The translations under genes were made by a program, and so were the position numbers. Shown here in pieces: positions 50,049-57,992 of a stretch of DNA of 64,000 nucleotides; position 1 is the stretch's first letter; every line of letters begins with the position of its first letter. The notes beneath the pieces were generated by a model. The model searched no databases and was not told the origin of the DNA. It was given only the letters and a program-made list of their open reading frames with translations. Origin of the DNA: Brooklawnia sp963780175 (GTDB lineage: Bacteria; Actinomycetota; Actinomycetes; Propionibacteriales; Propionibacteriaceae); assembly GCA_963780175.1 (NCBI GenBank), contig CAWAAT010000001.1, forward strand, positions 930,001 to 994,000, given 5' to 3'.

Positions 50049-51017
50049 ATGACCGACGAGCATGCCACCGCGATCGACCTCACCACTGCACCCGGGCAGA
50101 CCGCCTGGGCATGGGGACTGGCCAGCATCCACAGTTCCGGCCAAGTGCTCGACGCCTGGTTCCCCCAGCCGCGGCTCGGCAAGCCCGAGGCCGGATCGCA
50201 GCCACAGGCGTTCCTGCGCGCGCACCGCACGTCCGATGACACCCGTCAGGTCACCACCGACATCATCCAGACCGTCGTCGACCTGGACGAGCCACCCGCC
50301 AACACCGCGGACGGCTACCTGCGACTGCACCTGTTGAGCCACCGGTTGCGCCAGCCGCGCAGCATCAATCTGGACGGCATCTTCGGCGTGTTGCCCAACG
50401 TGGTGTGGACGACCGCGGGCCCTTGTGAGGTGGAGAGCTTCGAGAGCGTCCGGGCGCGGCTGCGTGGTCACCGCGGCGGACTCACCGTGCTCTCGGTCGA
50501 CAAGTTCCCGCGCATGCTCGACTACGTCACCCCCGCCGGGGTACGGGTCGCGGACGGGGCCCGCGTCCGGCTGGGAGCGCATCTGGCCGAGGGCACAACC
50601 GTGATGCACGAGGGTTTCGTCAACTACAACGCCGGCACGCTGGGCCGCTCGATGATCGAGGGACGCATCAGCCAGGGCGTGGTGGTCGGCGACGGCAGCG
50701 ACGTCGGCGGGGGCGCGTCCATCATGGGCACCCTCAGCGGCGGCGGAACCGAGATGATCAGCATCGGCAAGGGCTGCCTGCTGGGTGCCGAGTCCGGCCT
50801 GGGCATCTCGCTGGGTGACAACTGCGTCATCGAGGCCGGCCTGTACGTGACCGCCGGCACCAAGGTTCGTCTGCCAGATGGCAGCGTCGTCAAGGCCCGC
50901 GACCTCAGCGGTGCCTCCGATCTGCTCTTCCTGCGCGACTCGCAGTCTGGTGCCGTGCTGGTCAAGGCGCGGGCGGGCCAGCAGGTCGAACTCAACGCGG
51001 CCCTGCACGCCAATTGA
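50049..51017 (+). CDS. dapD: Tetrahydrodipicolinate N-succinyltransferase (actinobacterial DapD)
   Basis: A 322-residue succinyl-CoA-dependent acyltransferase committing carbon to the succinylase branch of lysine and diaminopimelate synthesis. The N-terminal domain ends near residue 165. A left-handed beta-helix follows (VADGARVRLGAHLAEGTTVMHEGFVNYNAG, ISQGVVVGDGSDVGGGASIMGTLSGGG, IGKGCLLGAESGLGISLGDNCVIEAG). The short-insert, long-N-terminus architecture is the actinobacterial type (Rv1201c). Its stop overlaps the region of the next gene start by a few bases, implying co-transcription with the lysozyme-like gene. Confidence 0.95.
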   Translation: MTDEHATAIDLTTAPGQTAWAWGLASIHSSGQVLDAWFPQPRLGKPEAGSQPQAFLRAHRTSDDTRQVTTDIIQTVVDLDEPPANTADGYLRLHLLSHRLRQPRSINLDGIFGVLPNVVWTTAGPCEVESFESVRARLRGHRGGLTVLSVDKFPRMLDYVTPAGVRVADGARVRLGAHLAEGTTVMHEGFVNYNAGTLGRSMIEGRISQGVVVGDGSDVGGGASIMGTLSGGGTEMISIGKGCLLGAESGLGISLGDNCVIEAGLYVTAGTKVRLPDGSVVKARDLSGASDLLFLRDSQSGAVLVKARAGQQVELNAALHAN

Positions 51018-51019
51018 GC

Positions 51020-51904
51020 ATGCCCGGCCGCACCGTGAGTCCCACCCCCGACGCGCGTCGCATCGGGGGCTGGGTGCTGGCCCTGACGGTGATGGGACTG
51101 CTGGCGGCCCTGATCGCCACCGTGGTCATCTGGATCGCACGCTGGCAGCCTCGGATTCCCGAGCCGCTCCTGCCTGCGCAGGGTTGCCAGGTGAGCGTCG
51201 ATGGGTTCTCGAGCTTCCTCACCTGGGAGCAGTCGGAGAACGCGTCCATCATCGTCGGCGAGTCGATCAGGCGGGGCCTGCCCGCTCGGGCAGCCACGAT
51301 CGCGCTGGTGACCGCCTACCAGGAGTCCGACCTGCGCAACCTGGACTACGGTGACCGCGACTCGGTCGGGTTGTTCCAGCAGCGCCCTTCTCAGGGCTGG
51401 GGCACCGTCGAGCAGATCATGGACCCTTGGTACTCCTCAGGCAAGTTCTACGAGAAGCTGGTGCAGGTTACCGACTGGGAGTCCGGCGTCATCAACGACG
51501 TCGCTCAGGCGGTCCAGCGATCGGGGTTTCCCGACGCCTACGCCCAACACGAGTCCAAGGGACGCGCCTGGGCCAGCGCACTGACCGGCTACTCCCCAGC
51601 CGCGGTGAGCTGCCTCGACCGTTCTGAGGGCGCGGCGAACCCGGTGATCATCACGGACTTCATCGCGACGGTCTGGGGCGCCAGCGCGGGTGCCAGTACC
51701 ACCGAGGTGGGACTGCAGGTGGCCACCACGAGCGACACCATGACGTGGTCGGTGGCTCAGTTGGCCATGATGCGCGGCTCATCGGCTGGTCTGGCGAGCA
51801 TCCAGGCCGGTGAACAGATCTGGGTGAACTCGGGCACCGAGCACGCCATCTGGCAGCCTTCAACGCCGGCCGCGGCACCGGTGGTGATCACCCTGCGTAC
51901 CTGA
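51020..51904 (+). CDS. Membrane-anchored lysozyme-like protein
   Basis: A 294-residue protein with a single N-terminal transmembrane segment (GGWVLALTVMGLLAALIATVVIWIA) and an extracytoplasmic domain. The core motif ALVTAYQESDLRNLDYGDRDSVGLFQQRPSQGWG is shared by a widespread actinobacterial lysozyme-like family; the Glu in YQESDLRN is the candidate catalytic acid. FYEKLVQVTDWE and AVQRSGFPDAYAQHE follow. ATG 51020 is preferred over TTG 51014. The gene follows dapD by two bases; peptidoglycan cleavage would fit with diaminopimelate synthesis but is inferred. A 69-bp palindromic element lies 11 bases after its stop. Confidence 0.78.
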   Translation: MPGRTVSPTPDARRIGGWVLALTVMGLLAALIATVVIWIARWQPRIPEPLLPAQGCQVSVDGFSSFLTWEQSENASIIVGESIRRGLPARAATIALVTAYQESDLRNLDYGDRDSVGLFQQRPSQGWGTVEQIMDPWYSSGKFYEKLVQVTDWESGVINDVAQAVQRSGFPDAYAQHESKGRAWASALTGYSPAAVSCLDRSEGAANPVIITDFIATVWGASAGASTTEVGLQVATTSDTMTWSVAQLAMMRGSSAGLASIQAGEQIWVNSGTEHAIWQPSTPAAAPVVITLRT

Positions 51905-51915
51905 CCGGCCTTCCT

Positions 51916-51984
51916 GCGCTCCCGCTCCCCAAACGACCATCCGCTCCCGAACAATCGGGAGCGGACTGCACTTTCGGGAGCGGG
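51916..51984. repeat. 69-bp nested palindromic element, copy 2
   Basis: Same order of arms as the copy at 30192-30260: outer CGCTCCCG, a spacer, the perfect CCGCTCCCGA-ACAA-TCGGGAGCGG hairpin, a spacer, then outer CGGGAGCG. It sits between convergent genes and could double as a terminator. Confidence 0.85.
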
Positions 51985-52002
51985 AGGTGGAATGCAGAAA
52001 GG

Positions 52003-52800
52003 TCAATGGCGCCCCGGACCACGACGAAGCGACTCGTTCAACCAGCGGGCGAACCGTGGTCCGTCCCTCAGTTCGGCCCACGTCCACCGCAGCACCCACC
52101 AGCCGTGGGCCCGCAATCGGTTCTCGCGCCTCTTCTCACGCATCACCACGTCCGCTGCGGACTCCCCCGGAGCCACCAATCCGTCGTACTTGATGCGGCC
52201 GTCGAACTCACCGATGACGCCCAACTCGGGCCAGGCGAAGTCGCTTCGTCCCAGCAGGACGCCGGCCTCATCCCGCACCTCGTACTGGAGTTCAGGCGTG
52301 GGCACGCCGCCCACCAGCATCCAGTAGCGGCTGACGGACTCTGCGGGGCTCTCCGCGCGCGGGTCTGCATGCCCAAGCGCCCACCGAGCCTTCCCAACGC
52401 CCGTTCGTCCCGAGTCGCCCAGCACCTGATCGACGAGTCCGTCGCCAGACCCCTCCAGCCGCCACGCCGCATCGAACACGGACAAGGCGTAGGCGGGCGG
52501 GCACAAGCGCGCCAGATCCACCGCCGTCCGAGACAGATTGGTCACCCGATAGTCGCCCTTCTGGACGACGTCCGTGTCCAGCAATTCGCGAACATGCAGG
52601 TGCAGGTGGCGTCCAACCTTGCCACCGGCGTCCCGGCTGCGGGTGGCATGGACGCGCTCAAGCAGGTGGTCGGGCACAGGCAACCCCCACAGGACGCCGG
52701 CCGTGGCGTGGCTCAGCACGGTTTCGGACGACAGCAGGGGCCACGTGGTGGCCGTCAACGCCAGGTGTCCTTCCTCCTTGGTGGCGGGCTGGGGGCCCAA
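52003..52800 (-). CDS. PD-(D/E)XK-like nuclease-domain protein (AbiEi/DUF559-type), 5' end truncated
   Basis: A frame of 265 codons from a TTG. The central part (TVLSHATAGVLWGLPVPDHLL, VTNLSRTAVDLARLCP) resembles the AbiEi-antitoxin-like region of a common actinobacterial family. The C-terminus holds a nuclease-like core, LLGRSDFAWPELGVIGEFDGRIKY (D...E-x-D-G-x-x-K), then EKRRENRLRAHGWWVLRW. Homology-like coding (AIRSARNIDAVRLRHGGYL) continues upstream of 52800 to about 52854. No ATG, GTG or TTG exists before the dapC stop, and a fragment of the palindromic element lies there. The N-terminal wHTH is therefore lost; the gene may be dead or start at the TTG. It is convergent with the lysozyme-like gene. 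Confidence 0.65.
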   Translation of the reverse strand: MGPQPATKEEGHLALTATTWPLLSSETVLSHATAGVLWGLPVPDHLLERVHATRSRDAGGKVGRHLHLHVRELLDTDVVQKGDYRVTNLSRTAVDLARLCPPAYALSVFDAAWRLEGSGDGLVDQVLGDSGRTGVGKARWALGHADPRAESPAESVSRYWMLVGGVPTPELQYEVRDEAGVLLGRSDFAWPELGVIGEFDGRIKYDGLVAPGESAADVVMREKRRENRLRAHGWWVLRWTWAELRDGPRFARWLNESLRRGPGRH

Positions 52801-52849
52801 CAGGTATCCGCCATGACGGAGGCGGACGGCGTCGATGTTGCGTGCGGAT

Positions 52850-52870
52850 CGGATGGCGCTTTCGGGAGCG
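52850..52870. repeat. 21-bp fragment of the palindromic element
   Basis: It matches the right-hand portion of copy 1 at 20 of 21 positions (CGGAT-n-GCGCTTTCGGGAGCG), in the same orientation. It lies exactly at the point where the coding similarity of the nuclease-like gene stops. Confidence 0.7.
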
Positions 52871-52887
52871 CGAGCGCCGTGCGAGGC

Positions 52888-53994
52888 TCAGGCCAGCAGG
52901 CGCGCCGCCGCCGCGTCCACCCGCTCGTCGCTCACCGTGAGCGCGACCCTGATGTGCTGCGTCCCGGCGTCCCCATAGAAGTCACCTGGGGCGACCAGGA
53001 TGCCGCGTATCGCCAACCAGTCAACCGTGGCCCGGCAGTCCTCGCCCCGGGTGGCCCACAGGTACAGCGAGCCCTCCGAGTGGTCGATCCGGAACCCCGC
53101 CTCGACCAGCGCGGACGCCAGCACCGTGCGGCGGCGCAGATAACGGTCTCGTTGCGCTTGAACGTGTTGTTGATCACTCAGGGCAGCAGCCATCGCAGCC
53201 TGGACCGGGGTGGGCACCATCATGCCGGAGTGCTTGCGCACCTCGAGCAGCTCACCGACCACCTCGGCGTCTCCTGCGACGAAGCCTGCGCGGTAACCGG
53301 CGATATTCGACCGCTTCGAGAGCGAGTGCAGCGCCAGCAAGTTCTCGGGGGAGCCCTCGCAGATGTCGGGGCGTAAGACCGAGGCCGGTTCGGCGTCCCA
53401 CCCGAACTCCCCGTAGCACTCGTCGCTGGCCAGCACGGCGCCCTGGTCTCGGGCCACCTCGACCCAGCGACGCAACAGGGCCTCCGAGGCGATCGCGCCG
53501 TGCGGGTTGGCCGGCGAGTTGATCCAGATCAGCGCAGCCCGACCTTCGATGGCGTCCGGATCGTCGCACAGCTGGACGCGACAGCCGGCCAGTCGGGCCC
53601 CGACATCGTAGGTCGGATAGGCAGTGGTGGGGATCACCACAAGATCGTCGGCGCCTAGGCCCAGCTGATGGGGCAACCCAGCCACGAGTTCCTTGGTGCC
53701 GATCACCGGTAGGACGTTGTGGTCATCGAGCCCCGCGGCGCCCCAGCGTCCGCTCAAATAGTCCACGATCGCCGAACGCAGGGCGGGTGTCCCCCACGTG
53801 GTCGGGTAGCCGTGCGCATCGGAGGCGGCCGCAAGCGCTGCCCGCGCAAGATCGGGGGCCGCATCGACAGGAGTGCCGACGGAGAGGTCGACGACACCGT
53901 CCCGATGGGCACTGGCAACAGCCTTCGCGCTGGCGAGGGTGTCCCACGGAAAGACCGGAAGTCTCGCGGAGACACGCGTCCAGCGTGCGCTCAC
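52888..53994 (-). CDS. dapC: Succinyldiaminopimelate transaminase
   Basis: A 368-residue fold-type I PLP aminotransferase converting N-succinyl-2-amino-6-ketopimelate to N-succinyl-LL-diaminopimelate. VDLSVGTPVDAAP, YPTTWGTPALRSAIVDYL, WINSPANPHGAI (Asn ligand), SDECYGEFGWD (Asp/Tyr) and the PLP-lysine block LHSLSKRSNIAGYRAG are all present. It overlaps the ferredoxin stop by four bases, giving an fdxA-dapC pair identical in order to Rv1177-Rv1178. With dapA, dapD and dapE in the window, this leaves only DapB and DapF (and upstream steps) to be encoded elsewhere. Confidence 0.92.
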   Translation of the reverse strand: MSARWTRVSARLPVFPWDTLASAKAVASAHRDGVVDLSVGTPVDAAPDLARAALAAASDAHGYPTTWGTPALRSAIVDYLSGRWGAAGLDDHNVLPVIGTKELVAGLPHQLGLGADDLVVIPTTAYPTYDVGARLAGCRVQLCDDPDAIEGRAALIWINSPANPHGAIASEALLRRWVEVARDQGAVLASDECYGEFGWDAEPASVLRPDICEGSPENLLALHSLSKRSNIAGYRAGFVAGDAEVVGELLEVRKHSGMMVPTPVQAAMAAALSDQQHVQAQRDRYLRRRTVLASALVEAGFRIDHSEGSLYLWATRGEDCRATVDWLAIRGILVAPGDFYGDAGTQHIRVALTVSDERVDAAAARLLA

Positions 53995-54311
53995 TGGTTC
54001 TGCGGAGGCAGCGCCGCCACGCGCGGCTCATCGGCATCCAGCACCCCGAGCCGGGCGGCGCCACCGGGCGAACCCAGGTCGTCGAAGAACTTGACGTTGA
54101 TGTCGTACCACTCGGCGTACTCGGCGGGCAGGTCATCCTCGAAGTAGATCGCCTCGACCGGACACACCGGTTCGCAGGCTCCGCAGTCCACGCACTCGTC
54201 GGGATGGATGTACAACGACCGCGGGCCCTCGTAGATGCATTGCACGGGGCACTCGTCGACGCACGCGCGATCCTTGACATCAACGCACGGCAGGGCAATG
54301 ACGTAAGTCAT
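53991..54311 (-). CDS. fdxA: Seven-iron ferredoxin
   Basis: A 106-residue electron carrier with a 3Fe-4S and a 4Fe-4S cluster. The first cysteine set is in LPCVDVKDRACVDECPVQCIYEG; the second is CVDCGACEPVCPVEAI. The C-terminal extension (DLPAEYAEWYDINVKFFDDLGSPGGA) is characteristic of actinobacterial FdxA/FdxC. The ATG is preceded by a GGAGATC site. It is translationally coupled to dapC by a four-base overlap. The electron partner is unknown. Confidence 0.95.
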   Translation of the reverse strand: MTYVIALPCVDVKDRACVDECPVQCIYEGPRSLYIHPDECVDCGACEPVCPVEAIYFEDDLPAEYAEWYDINVKFFDDLGSPGGAARLGVLDADEPRVAALPPQNQ

Positions 54312-54375
54312 CCGAGATCTCCTGGTTTGTCTTGGCCTGGTGGCCTTGGCCGGGTCGATTTGAACTCTATACCCC

Positions 54376-56217
54376 TCACCCGGCGTTGGCGTCGGGCTCC
54401 TGCGCAGGGGGGTCCGGCTGCTGGCAGGTGATCTTGTCGATCGGGGAGTATCGCCAGAAGTAGTCCTCGGTGGTCGTCTGCCCGTTGAGCACCAGGATCC
54501 GCTGAAAACTGACGTCGAAGCCGCGTGAGGGGTTCTGGGCGATACATCCGGGACGCGTGCTCACCTGCTCGCGTCCGTCGGTGTAGTTGTACAGCGACGG
54601 CTCAGACGCTGTGACAGAGTCGAAGTGCTTGGTCGACCAGACCCGAACGGTGATGGAGCCTCGGTCGGGCCCGGAGGGGACGATGTAGGCCTCCATCAGC
54701 ACGCCGTACGGGGTGTCGTTGCGGAACTTCAGATCGAGCACACCCTCATAAACGGTCGCCTCACGCCCGGGCGGATACTGGCTGAAGTACTGGGTGTGCG
54801 GGTGGTGCTCGACGTCGGTCATTCCCGCGAAGAACGCCGCGTTGTAGGTGGTGGTGGCCGACTGGGACACGCCACCGCCGACGATGTACTCGATGTGGTC
54901 ACCGACCAGAACGCCGCCTTCGACGTAACCGGTGGACGCGTTGCGCGGCCCGGTGGCCTTCGCGAGGCTGAACTCCTCACCCGGCTTGACCAGTTCGTTG
55001 TTGATGCCGGCAGCCGCCAGCCCCAGGTTGGTGTTGTGGTAAGAGGACGCCGGGAAGTAGGTGGTGAACTCCCCCACCACCTCCTTGATGCCGAGCGCCT
55101 CGGCCTGGGCGGTGGTGAACGAGGCGGCCACCTCGGTGATCTCCAGGGAAACAGCACGGGGCGCCTGCTTGGCGAGCACCGACTGGACGCCGGCGGCGAA
55201 GGCCTCCGGACTGATCGTCTGGCCGGCTGCTGCGCCCACCACGACCGGACGCCCACCCTCCATGACCACGGTGGCGTTCCTGGGTCTGGTGATGGTGTGC
55301 GGGTCGATCGCCTCGGTGGCCACCTCGTACAGCCGTGCCGTGTCCACGGCCATCGACACCGCGCCGTCGGCAACGGTCACGGTGGTGACCTCCGCGAGCC
55401 GGGCAGGGCTGATTTCGGAGGTGCCCTGAGAACTGGTGATGCCGACCGGCTGCAGGGCGAGCGTCAGCTGCTCCAGCACGGGATCGACCTTGGCGTCGGT
55501 GATGGTCGGCTCGATGACCTCAAGTTCGGCAGCCACCTGGTACGGCTCGCGCGGGCCGTCGATCGGACGCTGAACAGCCGCACGGAAGGCCTCGCTGACC
55601 GTCTGGGCGGTGGCCTCAGCCTGAAGTCGGGTTCCGGTGACCATCGGGACGTGCCGCACCTCGGCGCCTTCGATGCCCAGCTGGGCGTCCACCGGATCGC
55701 GGCTGAAGGCTGGGGCGACCGCCTCGACGGCCGCCTGCAGGCGGTCAGAGTCTGTCGTGATGACGGGCGCGGTCTCACCGCCACCCGTGATCACCTTCAC
55801 CAGCACGCGCGGGTCCCAGGATGCACCCGCACCGGCCTGCCGCACGGTCTCGGCGTAGTCGACACCCAGGCCCGCATCGCTCGGGGTGATGGACGCCGAC
55901 TGCCCCGGCTCACCGGTCACCGTGATGACCGCACTGTCGGTGGGCCCGAGGCTGGCGGTGAGGGTGTCGACGGCCTCCTGGAGGCCCAGCCCACCGATCG
56001 GAACGCCGTTGACGCTCGCGTGCCTTGGCACGGTGTCTGAGGCCATCGCGTGGGCGGCCAGGTAGCCGACTCCCAACAGCGCGACGAGCCCCCCGCCGAC
56101 TCCGAGGGCCAGACCTCGGCGTCGGCGTCGAGCAGGTGTCTTCCCAGCGACCGGCGAAGCCTGCGCCAGGGTTGGCTCGTCCGGCTGGGTGCTGTCGTCA
56201 GCGCTGCTGACCGTCAT
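54376..56217 (-). CDS. VanW-family membrane-anchored wall protein
   Basis: A 613-residue protein. A cytosolic N-terminus of about 35 residues and an RRRRRG stop-transfer signal precede one transmembrane helix (LALGVGGGLVALLGVGYLAA). Two extracytoplasmic repeats resemble the PG-binding_4 domain (VNGVPIGGLGLQEAVDTL and its partner near residue 290). The VanW domain follows (PASSYHNTNLGLAAAGINNELVKPGEEFSL, YVEGGVLVGDHIEYIVGGGVSQSATTTYNAAFFAG). The tail is Pro/Asp-rich. AAGGAGACGG precedes the ATG at 56217. VanW proteins are linked to the cell wall and glycopeptide clusters, but no resistance genes are near; function is unproven. Confidence 0.87.
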   Translation of the reverse strand: MTVSSADDSTQPDEPTLAQASPVAGKTPARRRRRGLALGVGGGLVALLGVGYLAAHAMASDTVPRHASVNGVPIGGLGLQEAVDTLTASLGPTDSAVITVTGEPGQSASITPSDAGLGVDYAETVRQAGAGASWDPRVLVKVITGGGETAPVITTDSDRLQAAVEAVAPAFSRDPVDAQLGIEGAEVRHVPMVTGTRLQAEATAQTVSEAFRAAVQRPIDGPREPYQVAAELEVIEPTITDAKVDPVLEQLTLALQPVGITSSQGTSEISPARLAEVTTVTVADGAVSMAVDTARLYEVATEAIDPHTITRPRNATVVMEGGRPVVVGAAAGQTISPEAFAAGVQSVLAKQAPRAVSLEITEVAASFTTAQAEALGIKEVVGEFTTYFPASSYHNTNLGLAAAGINNELVKPGEEFSLAKATGPRNASTGYVEGGVLVGDHIEYIVGGGVSQSATTTYNAAFFAGMTDVEHHPHTQYFSQYPPGREATVYEGVLDLKFRNDTPYGVLMEAYIVPSGPDRGSITVRVWSTKHFDSVTASEPSLYNYTDGREQVSTRPGCIAQNPSRGFDVSFQRILVLNGQTTTEDYFWRYSPIDKITCQQPDPPAQEPDANAG

Positions 56218-56418
56218 CCGTCTCCTTGGTGGTGGTTGGACGCTGCTGCGGCCACGCCCGATGCCCGGCCGGCCGCTGGTCTTGCCCAACCATGCTAATC
56301 GAGCCCCGCCGGGCCGCGGAAAACCCGGTGTCGCCACCTGGCAACCTGCCTGGCCGAACCACGTCGAGGCGGGGGAACCGAGCTGGGCTCGACTCCCTCC
56401 GGCCCGACTGAGCCTCGG

Positions 56419-56424
56419 TAGACT
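56419..56424 (+). promoter_or_regulatory. -10 box for a leaderless fumC transcript
   Basis: TAGACT, 6-base spacer (GGCACC), ATG at 56431. Confidence 0.5.
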
Positions 56425-56430
56425 GGCACC

Positions 56431-57834
56431 ATGCCACGCATCGAATCCGACTCCATGGGCACCGTTGAGGTGCCCTCCGATCGCTACTGGGGTGCCCAGA
56501 CCCAGCGCAGCCTGCAGAACTTCGACATCGGTCGTCCCACCTTCGTCTGGGGCCGCCCCATGATTCAGGCCCTCGGCGTACTCAAGAAGGCGGCAGCCCA
56601 GGCCAACGCCGACCTGGGAGAACTCCCCCGCGACGTCGCAGACCTGATCATCCAGGCCGCTGACGAGGTCATCGAGGGCAAACTCGACGCTGACTTCCCC
56701 CTGGTGGTCTTCCAGACTGGTTCTGGCACCCAGTCGAACATGAATTCCAACGAGGTCATCAGCAACCGGGCCATCGACATCGCGGGTGGTGAGATGGGCA
56801 CCAAGAAGCCCGTGCACCCCAACGACCATGTCAACCGCGGTCAGAGCTCGAACGACACCTTCCCCACCGCCATGCACATCGCCGTGGTCACCCAGATCAA
56901 CGAGAAGCTCTACCCCGACGTCGCCAAGTTGCGTGACACCCTTGCCGCCAAGGCGGCGGAGTTCGGCGACGTCGTGATGGTCGGACGAACTCACCTGCAG
57001 GACGCCACTCCGGTGACTCTCGGCCAGGTGATCGGTGGTTGGGTGGCCCAGATCGACTTCGCGATCGATGGCATCCGGTATGCGGACTCGCGGGCTCGCG
57101 AGCTGGCGATCGGTGGCACTGCCGTCGGCACAGGTTTGAACGCCCATCCCGATTTCGGTCAGCTGGCCGCCCAGAAGATCAGCGAACAGACCGGCATCGA
57201 CTTCGTCCAGGCCGAGAACCTGTTCGCAGCATTGTCGGCCCACGACGCGCTGGTGCAGGTCTCAGCCTCACTGCGGACGCTGGCAGATGCGTTGATGAAG
57301 ATCGCCAATGACGTGCGCTGGTACGCGTCCGGCCCGCGCAACGGCATCGGCGAGCTGAACATCCCCGAGAACGAGCCAGGCAGTTCGATCATGCCTGGAA
57401 AGGTGAACCCCACCCAGTCCGAGGCTATGACGATGGTGGCGACCAAGGTGTTCGGCAACGATGCGACGGTCGGTTTCGCGGGTAGCCAGGGCAACTTCCA
57501 GCTCAACGTGTTCAAGCCGGTGATGGCGTGGTGCTGCCTGGAGTCGATCCAGCTCATCGGCGACGCCTGCGTCTCGTTCAACGACCACTGCGCGGTCGGC
57601 ATCGAGCCGAACCTTGCCCGAATCCAGGCCAACCTTGACTCGAACCTCATGCAGGTCACCGCGTTGAACCGCCACATCGGGTATGACAAGGCGGCGAAGA
57701 TCGCCAAGAATGCGCACAAGTTGGGCCTCACCCTCAAGGAGTCGGCGATGGAGTCCGGCTACCTGACCGCCGAGGAGTTCGACAAGTGGGTCGTCCCGGT
57801 CGACATGACACACCCGAGCGTGGCCGAGAACTGA
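56431..57834 (+). CDS. fumC: Class II fumarate hydratase
   Basis: A 467-residue iron-independent fumarase of the TCA cycle (also the malate-to-fumarate step in propionate fermentation). YWGAQTQRSLQNFDI, GSGTQSNMNSNEVISNRA, the HPNDHVNRGQSSNDTFPTAMH active-site block, and the SS-loop signature EPGSSIMPGKVNPTQ are all in place. The N-terminal motif and NSNEV favour fumarase over aspartase. The mRNA appears leaderless. It is divergent from the VanW gene (213-base gap with no other gene seen). A strong terminator follows the stop. Confidence 0.95.
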   Translation: MPRIESDSMGTVEVPSDRYWGAQTQRSLQNFDIGRPTFVWGRPMIQALGVLKKAAAQANADLGELPRDVADLIIQAADEVIEGKLDADFPLVVFQTGSGTQSNMNSNEVISNRAIDIAGGEMGTKKPVHPNDHVNRGQSSNDTFPTAMHIAVVTQINEKLYPDVAKLRDTLAAKAAEFGDVVMVGRTHLQDATPVTLGQVIGGWVAQIDFAIDGIRYADSRARELAIGGTAVGTGLNAHPDFGQLAAQKISEQTGIDFVQAENLFAALSAHDALVQVSASLRTLADALMKIANDVRWYASGPRNGIGELNIPENEPGSSIMPGKVNPTQSEAMTMVATKVFGNDATVGFAGSQGNFQLNVFKPVMAWCCLESIQLIGDACVSFNDHCAVGIEPNLARIQANLDSNLMQVTALNRHIGYDKAAKIAKNAHKLGLTLKESAMESGYLTAEEFDKWVVPVDMTHPSVAEN

Positions 57835-57848
57835 TCGTCGCGTCTCAC

Positions 57849-57881
57849 AAAGGAGCCGTCCCTGTCTGGGGCGGCTCCTTT
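57849..57881 (+). terminator. Terminator after fumC
   Basis: AAAGGAGCCGtCCC pairs with GGGGCGGCTCCTTT (14 pairs including one G-U) around a five-base loop, 14 bases after the fumC stop. The stem ends in A/T runs, which is the classic shape. Confidence 0.85.
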
Positions 57882-57992
57882 GCCTTGGGCCGTGTGGGCG
57901 GCTCGTACCATGGAGGTGGAAGCGTCCCCCGCCTACCTGTTGGGTGGCGCAGAGTCGACGCGGCGACCAGTGCGCCAGGAACGGGGAGAACG

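Noticed and set aside
54376..56217. Glycopeptide-resistance locus because of the VanW domain
   Set aside because: No vanH/A/X, ligase, or two-component genes are nearby; VanW alone is common in susceptible bacteria.
54376..57243. Extended VanW frame reaching into fumC
   Set aside because: The portion beyond 56217 is antisense to fumarase, while 56217 has a strong ribosome site and the normal family N-terminus.
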